Shown here one piece after another: positions 37,946 to 43,857 of a DNA stretch of 43,857 nt; position 1 is the first letter of the stretch; each line of letters starts with the position of its first letter. The stretch is from Cumulibacter manganitolerans. GTDB lineage: Bacteria; Actinomycetota; Actinomycetes; Mycobacteriales; Antricoccaceae. Location: positions 1 to 43,857 of the forward strand of contig NZ_WBKP01000032.1 in NCBI RefSeq assembly GCF_009602465.1, given 5' to 3'. Under the pieces are notes generated by a model, which was not told the origin of the DNA, did not search any database, and saw only the letters and a program-made list of their open reading frames with translations. Both the position numbers and the translations under genes were made by a program.

Positions 37946-39576
37946 GCGCGGACCGTCCGCCGGTCGAGGGCGCCCAGCAGCGCGCCGAGCCCGACCTCCG
38001 GCTCTCGGCGCGCCCACCATGTCAGGATCGGTGGCCGGCGCAGCCCGGCGTCCTCGAGCGCCTGGTCGTCGCGCAGCACCTCCTCGACCGGCCGTGGCGC
38101 GCCGAGCACGCCGGCCGCGGCCATGCACACGGCGTCGGCGATCGCGCCGACCAGCCGCAAATCGTGGGTGATCATCCCGACCGCGAGGCCGTCGTCGGCG
38201 AGCCCCCGGATCAGCCCGGCGAGCCGGGCGCCGTGCGCGGCGTCCTGCCCGAACGTGGGCTCGTCGAGCAGCAGCACGTCGGGGCGCTGCGCAGCGGCGA
38301 TGGCGATCGAGAGCCGCCGCTGCTGACCGCCCGAGAGCCGGAACGGATCGTGCTCCTCCAGGCCGCCCAGCCCGAACGCGTCGATGATCGCCCGAGCACC
38401 GTCGGGATCCAGAGCGGAGCCGAAGCAGATCTCGTCGAGGACCGACCGCCGCAGGAACTGGTGCTCCGGATGCTGGAACACCATCGCGACCTTCCCGGCG
38501 ACGTGCAGCCGCCCGCCGTGGTGGGGCAGCAGCCCAGCGATGCCGAGGAACGCCGACGTCTTGCCCGAGCCGTTGCGGCCGAGCACGGCGGTGACCGAGC
38601 CCGGGCGCAGGCTCAGCGTCGCCGACGCCACCACGACGGGGGATCGCCTCGACCGGCCGGCGCGGAACGCTGCGGCGGCGGCGTCCACGAGCGGTTCGGC
38701 CGAGTGTCCGTCCCGCCGCGCGTCCAAGGCGCCGGGACCCAGCGCGGCCGCGAGACGCTCGAGGGATCTCTCCGGCCGGTCGATGTCGTCCGAGGTGGGG
38801 CGGACGCCGAGCGCGAGCGCCGCCTCGACGCCGTACGGCAGCCGGCAGCCGGCCGCGGCGATCTCCGGGGCCCGCTGCACGAGCACCTCGGTGGTGGGCC
38901 CGTCGGCCAGGATGGCACCTGACCGGTCGAGCACCACGGTGCGCGCCGGCAGCACGCTCAGGTCGTCGACGAGGTGCTCGACGAGGAGCGTCGCACGGCC
39001 GTCGCCGGTCAGCCGGCGTCGGGTCTCCGAGGCGGCCGCGGGGTCGAGCATGGACGTCGGCTCGTCGAGCAGCAGCAGCCGAGGCTCGCGAGCTAGGGTC
39101 GCCGCGAGGGCGACCCGCTGCAGCTCCCCGCCGCTGAGCGTCGCGGTGTCACGCTCGGCAAGGTGCGCGCAGCCGGCGTCGTGCAAGGCGGACGCGACCC
39201 GGTCGCGAATGACGGCCGGCGGCAGGCCGAGGTTCTCCAGACCGAACGCGACCTCGTCGTCCACGCGCGCCAGGACCACCGAGTCGAGCGGGTCCTGGGC
39301 CAGGAAGCCCGCGTCGTCGGCGATCTGCGCGATCGAGCGGCCCTCGGTCGAGTGCCCGTCGATGAGGATGCTGCCGTACACGTCGGCGTCCACCACGTCG
39401 GGGATGACGCCGGCGACCGAGCGCAGCAGGCTGGACTTGCCGCATCCGGACGGTCCGAGCAGCAGCACGGACTCGTCCGGCTCCACTCGCAGATCGACAT
39501 GCTGCGGACGCTCGCCGCCGGCTCCCGGGAACCGGACGGCGAGCGCGCGAACCGTCAGCAGGTCAGCGTCGGTCAC
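37942..39576 (-). CDS. ykoD: ECF transporter double ATPase, YkoD-like
   Basis: A 544-residue protein with two fused ABC ATPase domains. Domain 1 has Walker A LLGPSGCGKSS, signature LSGGELQRV and Walker B LLLLDEPTSMLD. Domain 2 has Walker A LGRNGSGKT, the MVFQHPEHQFL Q-loop region, signature LSGGQQRR and Walker B LLLLDEPTFGQD. It powers uptake of thiamine or hydroxymethylpyrimidine through YkoE/YkoC. The linker between domains (about 270-310) is low in conservation. It overlaps ykoE by 14 bp and ykoC by 4 bp. Confidence 0.94.
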   Translation of the reverse strand: MTDADLLTVRALAVRFPGAGGERPQHVDLRVEPDESVLLLGPSGCGKSSLLRSVAGVIPDVVDADVYGSILIDGHSTEGRSIAQIADDAGFLAQDPLDSVVLARVDDEVAFGLENLGLPPAVIRDRVASALHDAGCAHLAERDTATLSGGELQRVALAATLAREPRLLLLDEPTSMLDPAAASETRRRLTGDGRATLLVEHLVDDLSVLPARTVVLDRSGAILADGPTTEVLVQRAPEIAAAGCRLPYGVEAALALGVRPTSDDIDRPERSLERLAAALGPGALDARRDGHSAEPLVDAAAAAFRAGRSRRSPVVVASATLSLRPGSVTAVLGRNGSGKTSAFLGIAGLLPHHGGRLHVAGKVAMVFQHPEHQFLRRSVLDEICFGSALDPDGARAIIDAFGLGGLEEHDPFRLSGGQQRRLSIAIAAAQRPDVLLLDEPTFGQDAAHGARLAGLIRGLADDGLAVGMITHDLRLVGAIADAVCMAAAGVLGAPRPVEEVLRDDQALEDAGLRRPPILTWWARREPEVGLGALLGALDRRTVRA

Positions 39577-40186
39577 GGAGGTCGCGGACGACGGCGAAGT
39601 TGTCCAGTACGCCCGTCCGCACCAGCAGGTCCCCGAGCGCCTTGGCCAGCAGACCGCAGAGCACGACGCAGCTCGCCAGGTGGATGATCGCCCGCCACAC
39701 GACGATGCTCTGCCCCCACCAGCCCAGGACGCTCGCCTCGTACACGAAGATGGCGGCGCCGCCGACCAGTCCGGACAGCGCGAAGGTGCCCCACGTCCAC
39801 CGGCGGTAGCGCGTCGCGGCGAACACCAGCTCGACGCCGACGCCCTGCACGAGCGCCGTCAGGAACAGCTTCGGGCCGACCGGCGAGCCGAGCACGACGA
39901 CCTCGATCACCGAGGCGATCACCTCCGCGACGATGCCCGCGCCGGGCTTGCGGGTGATGTAGAGCGCCAGCGGCGCCACGACCATCCAGCCGCCCCACAG
40001 GATGTTCTGCGCGAGGTCGCCCGAGGGGCCCATCGCGATGGACAGCGCGAGCCAGGCCTGCACGAGCGCGTAGTACAGGAAGCCGAAGACGGCGCCGAGG
40101 ACGGCGATGAGGACGAGGTCGTGCAGGCGCCAGCCGCGCTGGACGGACGGCTTGCGGGCGATGCGGTCGGTTTCCGAGGTGCTCAT
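39563..40186 (-). CDS. ykoE: ECF transporter substrate-binding (S) component, YkoE-like
   Basis: A 207-residue integral membrane protein with about five to six hydrophobic segments (LHDLVLIAVLGAVFGFLYYA, NILWGGWMVVAPLALYI and others). The pattern GPKLFLTALVQGVGVELVFA and the MSTS...RGWRLHDLV N terminus match YkoE, the S component for thiamine or its hydroxymethylpyrimidine moiety. ATG 40186 overlaps the ykoF stop (ATGA). Gene order F-E-D-C equals that of the Bacillus subtilis ykoFEDC operon. Confidence 0.92.
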   Translation of the reverse strand: MSTSETDRIARKPSVQRGWRLHDLVLIAVLGAVFGFLYYALVQAWLALSIAMGPSGDLAQNILWGGWMVVAPLALYITRKPGAGIVAEVIASVIEVVVLGSPVGPKLFLTALVQGVGVELVFAATRYRRWTWGTFALSGLVGGAAIFVYEASVLGWWGQSIVVWRAIIHLASCVVLCGLLAKALGDLLVRTGVLDNFAVVRDLRDRR

Positions 40187-40830
40187 GCGTGCTGCTCCGT
40201 TCGCGAGGGGGATCCGATGGAGATGGTCAGGTGGCACACGACGTGCGGCACGCTGCGGCCGACCTCGGACCAGGTCGTGAAGACGAGCTCGAGGGCCTGC
40301 GCGAGGTCGCCGCGCAGCATCGTCGCGAAGTGCGCGGGGGTCACCTCCAGGCCGGACTGCTTGGCCTGCTCGATCGCCCGCTCGATGGGCTCGAGGTGCG
40401 CGCCGTGCCCGCTGTCGCCGTCCATCAGCGGGTACAGCGACCACTGGACGTCGGCGTCCAGGCCGGCCGGTTCGAGCGCCACGGCGTCCGGCGTGGGCAG
40501 CGCATAGCGATCGAGGAGGGTGCACTCCATCTCGCCGGGGCACCCGCGCGACAGCAGCACGTGGGTGACGAGGTGGCCGCCGTCCATCGCGCGCGCCGCG
40601 GCGCCGACGGTGCGTAGCAGGTAGCCGGCGAGCGCCGGCTCCGCAGGGGCGGCGGTGGCCCCGACGTACGTGCTCACCGGCCCGGTGTCGATATCGAGTG
40701 TGCCGTCGCCGTCGCCCGCCTCGGCGATCGCGGTGAGGATGACGTGCACGAAGTCGTCGCTCGCCGGATGCAGGCTGTAGCGCATGCCGATCCCGAACTC
40801 GGCCGGGTCGGCCGGTTGCCGGTCGTCCAT
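40183..40830 (-). CDS. ykoF: YkoF-like thiamine/HMP-binding protein
   Basis: A 215-residue soluble protein with a duplicated ferredoxin-like YkoF domain. Repeat 1 starts FGIGMRYSLHPASDDFVHVI and repeat 2 starts DVQWSLYPLMDGD. B. subtilis YkoF binds thiamine through its hydroxymethylpyrimidine part; its role in the transport operon is not settled. ATG 40830 has GGGAG five bases upstream. The in-frame extension to 40947 runs through the TPP riboswitch and is not coding. First gene of the operon. Confidence 0.92.
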   Translation of the reverse strand: MDDRQPADPAEFGIGMRYSLHPASDDFVHVILTAIAEAGDGDGTLDIDTGPVSTYVGATAAPAEPALAGYLLRTVGAAARAMDGGHLVTHVLLSRGCPGEMECTLLDRYALPTPDAVALEPAGLDADVQWSLYPLMDGDSGHGAHLEPIERAIEQAKQSGLEVTPAHFATMLRGDLAQALELVFTTWSEVGRSVPHVVCHLTISIGSPSRTEQHA

Positions 40831-40850
40831 CGGTGCTCCCGGACCACCGA
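40831..40850 (-). promoter_or_regulatory. Possible ribosome-binding-site hairpin of the riboswitch
   Basis: Between aptamer and ATG 40830, minus-strand CGGTG and CACCG can pair around a loop holding the GGGAG ribosome binding site. An upstream GGACC can pair with GGTCC of the same region. This suggests translational control by the TPP riboswitch. No U-run terminator is seen. Confidence 0.45.
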
Positions 40851-40889
40851 GAACGAAGAGACGCGAGGAACGCTGAGGGTCCACGCGTG

Positions 40890-40979
40890 CCCAACTCCCT
40901 ACGCCGGTACGAGCCGGATCAGGTTCACGGGTCTGTGGCCGAGCCACACTCTCAGCGCTGGATGCGCTCCCCGGGGGTC
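40890..40979 (-). promoter_or_regulatory. TPP riboswitch upstream of ykoFEDC
   Basis: Minus-strand order: GGGGAGCGC (40964-40972), GCTGAGA (40950-40956), a P3 hairpin TGTGGC-TCG-GCCACA, ACCCGTGAACCTGATC (40917-40932), a P4/P5 region CCGGCTCGTACCGG, and GTAGGGA (40896-40902). These are the conserved THI-box blocks in the correct order and spacing. It should sense thiamine pyrophosphate and shut down the thiamine-precursor transporter. Confidence 0.95.
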
Positions 40980-40986
40980 GTCGCCC

Positions 40987-40992
40987 ACCCTA
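40987..40992 (-). promoter_or_regulatory. Candidate -10 for ykoFEDC
   Basis: Minus-strand TAGGGT is placed so that transcription would start near 40980, directly before the riboswitch. The divergent SDR gene uses the same hexamer. Confidence 0.45.
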
Positions 40993-41024
40993 CGCGCCCG
41001 GCATCCGCGGCGCGAGGGGGCCAG

Positions 41025-41030
41025 TAGGGT
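41025..41030 (+). promoter_or_regulatory. Candidate -10 for a leaderless start at ATG 41037
   Basis: TAGGGT ends six bases before ATG 41037. GTG 41034 lies between them and would be too close to serve as a leaderless start. Confidence 0.5.
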
Positions 41031-41036
41031 CGGGTG

Positions 41037-41726
41037 ATGACTGATCGACCGATTGCCCTCATCACCGGTGGCTCGCGCGGCGTGGGCCTCGCCATCGCCC
41101 GCGAGCTGCAGGCCACGCACCATCTCCTGATCGGCGCGCGCACCGCGGAGGCTGCCCGCGCCGCGTGCGCGGAGCTCGAGTCGGCGGAGCCGTTCGTAGC
41201 CGACCTCACCGACGAGGCGGCGCTCGCCGAGGCGGCGGCCTCGCTGCCCGACCTGGATCTGCTGGTGCACAACGCGGGCATCTCCACGAAGAACGCCGTC
41301 ATCGACACGACCCGCGCGCAGTGGCGGCAGATCTTCGAGGCGAACCTGTTCGCCGTCGCCGACCTGACCGCGCGGACGCTGCCGGGCCTGCGCCGTACGC
41401 GGGGGATGGTCGTGCTGATCAACTCCGGCTCCGGGTTCTTCACCAATCCGGAGAACGCGATGTACTGCGGGACGAAGTTCGCGCTGCGCGCCTTCGCCGA
41501 CGTGCTGCGGGAGGAGGAGCGGCCCAACGGCGTCCGGGTCAGCTCGGTGCATCCCGGCAAGGTGGACACCGACATGCAGCGGGAGATCGTCGAGCACGAC
41601 GGCGGGACCTATCAGCCCGAGCTCTACCTGACGCCGGAGTCGGTGGCCCGCGCGGTGCGCGCCGCGGTGGAGGCGAGCCCCGACGCGACCCTCGAGGTCG
41701 TCTCAGTACGCCCGACCCGCCGGTAG
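41037..41726 (+). CDS. Short-chain dehydrogenase/reductase
   Basis: A 229-residue classical SDR. The cofactor motif is ALITGGSRGVGLAIA (TGxxxGxG). The NAG motif is LLVHNAGIS. The catalytic Ser is in VVLINSGSG, and the YxxxK motif is MYCGTKFAL. VHPGKVDTDM corresponds to the PG motif after the active site. It is an NAD(P)H-dependent oxidoreductase of unknown substrate; an Arg in the loop after the first strand (GART) suggests NADPH preference. ATG 41037 is predicted leaderless. It stands alone between the divergent thiamine operon and the convergent oxidase gene. Confidence 0.9.
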   Translation: MTDRPIALITGGSRGVGLAIARELQATHHLLIGARTAEAARAACAELESAEPFVADLTDEAALAEAAASLPDLDLLVHNAGISTKNAVIDTTRAQWRQIFEANLFAVADLTARTLPGLRRTRGMVVLINSGSGFFTNPENAMYCGTKFALRAFADVLREEERPNGVRVSSVHPGKVDTDMQREIVEHDGGTYQPELYLTPESVARAVRAAVEASPDATLEVVSVRPTRR

Positions 41727-41766
41727 TCGATGGCCTCCCGCCGTCCGCGACCTCGCCGACCTTCTC

Positions 41767-41818
41767 GTTGTGGTGTGCTCGCTTCGGGCGACTACGCCCG
41801 AAGCGGGCACAACACAAC
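41767..41818. repeat. 52-bp palindrome, family A copy 3 (SDR / oxidase junction)
   Basis: An inverted repeat centred at 41792.5, with GTGCTCGCTTCGGGCG and CGCCCGAAGCGGGCAC. It is more diverged than copies 1 and 2: the central CGACGTCG has become CGACTACG and a few arm positions differ. Again it lies between two convergent genes. Confidence 0.92.
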
Positions 41819-41848
41819 CGGCGGTGGACGACGATGTGGGCCGGGTCG

Positions 41849-43798
41849 TCAGGGCGTCACGACGAAGTGGCCGTGCGCCCCGCGCTCGGCGAGCGCCATC
41901 ACGTGGTCGACGAACGGGTAGCTGCCGGGCTGCTTGAACACCAGCTCGACGAAGCCGCCCTGCGCGGCGGCCAGGTCGAGCGTCTGGGCGCCGCCGGATC
42001 CCGGCCGCAGCAAGAAGGCGCCCTCCTTGTAGACGGTGTCGAACTGGCCGCCGACCACGTGGAACGAGGTCCCGAGGTTGGGCCCCGCGGTCAGTACCCA
42101 GACGCGGACCCGCTGACCGACGGAGGCCGCGAGCGGCTGCGCGTCGTACTGGTTCGCGTAGCCGTTGAAGGTGACCAGGTCCGGCTGCATCGTCGCGATC
42201 TTCCGCGGGTCGGTCGGTCCGCCCAGCTGGCCGAGGTAGTACTCGGACTGCACCAGCAGGTACTCGCGGTCGACCGGCGCGAGGTCCGGCGGGTCGATGA
42301 TCACCGCGCCGTACATCCCGCTGGCGATGTGCGCCGACATCGGCATCGTCGAGCAGTGGTAGAGCCAGATGCCGCTGTGGTCCGCGGTGAACGTGTAGAC
42401 GAGCGACTCACCGGGCGCGATCGTGCGCATGTTGGCGTCGGGGGATACCTCGCCGGCGTGGAAGTCGATCGAGTGCCCCATCGCGCCGTCGTTGACCAGC
42501 GTCACCTCGAAGGTGTCGCCGATCTTGCCCCGCAGCGTCGGGCCGGGGGTGCTGCCGTTGTAGGTCCACAGCTGCTGGCTGACTCCGGGGGCGACCTCGG
42601 TCACCAGCTCCTGGACGGTGAGCGTCACCTTGTGGGTGGTGGTGCCCGCGGCCGGCGGCAGGGTCGGGTCGTGGGCGACGAACTCGGCCGGCGGCTTCTT
42701 CGACAGGTCGATCGCGTCGGCAGCGGGGCCCGTCGACGCCGCGGCGGATCCGGGGTGCCCGGCATGCGAGCCGGACGCCGGTGAGCCCGGCGCCGCCGAC
42801 GTCCCGGCCGCGACCGGCGAGCCGGTGACCCTGATGTGCAGGACCATGCCCATCTGCCGATGCCCCACGACCGAGCACCAGCCCTCGATGCTGCGGCCGA
42901 CTATCCCGACGTCGATCGACGCGGTCTGACCGGGGGACAGCCGACCGCTCGTGTGGCCTGTGTCGAGCACCAGGTCGTGCACCTGGGCGGCCTCGCCGTT
43001 CGTCACCTTCAGCACGAGGCGATCCCCTGCGGGGACGTCGATCGAGCCGGGCGTGAACCGCATGTCCTTCGCAGTGATGCTGACCTCGGTGGTGTGGCCG
43101 GTCGCGGTGACGCCGTCCGCCGCGGACGTCGAGCCGTTGACCGCCTGGGGGTCCAGCGCGACCGCGCCGGCCACGGCCAGCGTCACCACGACCAGCCCGG
43201 CGAGCGCGCCGCCGACTCGCGTGCGCGGATGCGACGCGGGTGGTGGCAGCTCACGCTCCCGCTGCCGGTGGCTGACGATGACCGCGCGCACCGCGAGCAC
43301 CGCGAACGACGCGAGGCCCACCAACCCCAGCATCGAGGCGACCACCTTGACCAGGCTCGGCACCGGCAGGCTGAACAGGACCGCGCCCAGGTTGATGAGC
43401 ACCAGACGCCAACCGAGCCCGCGATCGAGCTCGTGGTTCATCGCTCGGGTGACCTTCGGTCCGCCGCGCAGCACGACCGGCAGCAGGTACGACAGCGCGC
43501 CACTGACCAGCTGCGCGGCGAAGCCGGCCGCGAACGGCGCGAGCAGCCACGCGAGCCGGTCGGCGGCGGCCGGCCACGAGCGGGCGCCGCCGACGAGCAC
43601 CGCGAGAGCGACGGTGGAGCTGAGCAGCCATCCCAGGGCGCAGATGGTCGCCCAGGTGGCGTACGTCGACGGCGGCTTGGCCCGCACGGCCTCCGCCAGT
43701 GGGAGGACGACGGCGCCGATCGCCAACGCGGCGAGGACCAGCGCCGCGGCGGTGCCCGCTCGCGAGCCGGCGACCGCGCAGGCCCGCCTTCGCCGCAC
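41849..43798 (-). CDS. Membrane-fused multicopper oxidase, nitrite-reductase-like; N terminus uncertain
   Basis: About 649 residues. The N-terminal part (about 1-220) has several membrane segments with GFAAQLVSGALSYLLPVVL. A single cupredoxin domain follows, with type 1 ligands in VHDLVLDTGH and GWCSVVGHRQMGM. The C-terminal two-domain region resembles NirK: GHSIDFHAGE, LYHCSTMPMSAHIASGM (type 1 and type 2 ligands), and type 2 His in YPFVDHVMALAE. At the position of the NirK catalytic His (GGH) the sequence reads VVGGQFDTVY, so nitrite reduction is doubtful. It could oxidise copper or another small donor outside the membrane. The frame stays open to the window edge and family members have more membrane sequence upstream, so the gene may be cut by the edge. 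Codon use near 43760-43857 favours another frame. Confidence 0.83.
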   Translation of the reverse strand: MRRRRACAVAGSRAGTAAALVLAALAIGAVVLPLAEAVRAKPPSTYATWATICALGWLLSSTVALAVLVGGARSWPAAADRLAWLLAPFAAGFAAQLVSGALSYLLPVVLRGGPKVTRAMNHELDRGLGWRLVLINLGAVLFSLPVPSLVKVVASMLGLVGLASFAVLAVRAVIVSHRQRERELPPPASHPRTRVGGALAGLVVVTLAVAGAVALDPQAVNGSTSAADGVTATGHTTEVSITAKDMRFTPGSIDVPAGDRLVLKVTNGEAAQVHDLVLDTGHTSGRLSPGQTASIDVGIVGRSIEGWCSVVGHRQMGMVLHIRVTGSPVAAGTSAAPGSPASGSHAGHPGSAAASTGPAADAIDLSKKPPAEFVAHDPTLPPAAGTTTHKVTLTVQELVTEVAPGVSQQLWTYNGSTPGPTLRGKIGDTFEVTLVNDGAMGHSIDFHAGEVSPDANMRTIAPGESLVYTFTADHSGIWLYHCSTMPMSAHIASGMYGAVIIDPPDLAPVDREYLLVQSEYYLGQLGGPTDPRKIATMQPDLVTFNGYANQYDAQPLAASVGQRVRVWVLTAGPNLGTSFHVVGGQFDTVYKEGAFLLRPGSGGAQTLDLAAAQGGFVELVFKQPGSYPFVDHVMALAERGAHGHFVVTP

Positions 43799-43857
43799 CG
43801 GCAGCGAGCCGGTCGAGGACCGGCTGCAGGTCGTCGTACGCGGTGAACACGCCGAGC

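Noticed and set aside
40831-40947. N-terminal extension of ykoF
   Set aside because: The stretch is the TPP riboswitch and its spacer; the family N terminus and ribosome binding site support ATG 40830.
41849-43798. Calling the oxidase NirK
   Set aside because: The catalytic His position is Gln and the domain layout differs, so the nitrite reductase name is not supported.
43251-43850. Separate 199-residue gene antiparallel in phase to the oxidase N terminus
   Set aside because: After the first 30 residues it becomes Arg/Gly-rich shadow sequence of the membrane domain; only its first part is coding-like and is reported as a frame conflict.

Overview
The window is a stretch of high-GC, GC3-rich chromosome from an actinobacterium. 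The gene order yajC-secD-secF-apt-rel-ppi-(glyoxalase II-like)-hisS-aspS ... rarA ... alaS-ruvX-mltG-aroE-(prepilin peptidase)-aroC-aroK-aroB-aroQ ... pepP-efp-nusB is the conserved order known from Mycobacterium and Streptomyces chromosomes. Genus cannot be settled from the sequence alone. I saw no rRNA, tRNA, insertion sequence, integrase or CRISPR array.

Layout. (1) 1-3362: accessory four-gene run. It holds the end of a 2-oxo-acid dehydrogenase E2-type acyltransferase, an acyl carrier protein, an unrecognised small protein and an FAD aromatic hydroxylase, all overlapping or closely spaced. It lies where ruvCAB is usual upstream of yajC. (2) 3537-9944: protein export (YajC-SecD-SecF), adenine salvage (Apt) and the stringent-response enzyme Rel. 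(3) 9945-10485: a gene-free block of tandem and inverted repeats. (4) 10486-15191: membrane-anchored cyclophilin, metallo-hydrolase, HisRS and AspRS. (5) 15269-22815: accessory genes (DUF2891, DUF937, class V aminotransferase, APH(3')-like kinase, thiolase, a frameshifted rarA, an F420-type LLM oxidoreductase). (6) 22919-32550: DUF948/DUF6167 proteins, AlaRS, RuvX, MltG, then a shikimate block aroE-(A24 peptidase)-aroC-aroK-aroB-aroQ with 4-bp ATGA/GTGA overlaps at most junctions. (7) 32650-37008: PHA synthase on the minus strand, then pepP-efp-nusB and a small protein with two DivIVA-type motifs. (8) 37217-40980, minus strand: a complete ykoFEDC-type ECF transporter operon for a thiamine precursor, preceded by a TPP riboswitch. 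(9) 41037-43857: an SDR, and a multicopper oxidase fused to a membrane domain at the window edge.

Most striking outside the genes: all six convergent gene junctions carry a long inverted repeat or repeat array. Three of them share one roughly 56-60-bp palindrome family whose arms differ between copies but stay complementary. Other points are a 26-bp tandem array with an inverted counterpart between rel and ppi, repeated -10-like TANNNT hexamers 6-7 nt before start codons (predicted leaderless mRNAs), a hairpin plus U6 in the yajC leader, and a single-base frameshift in rarA.
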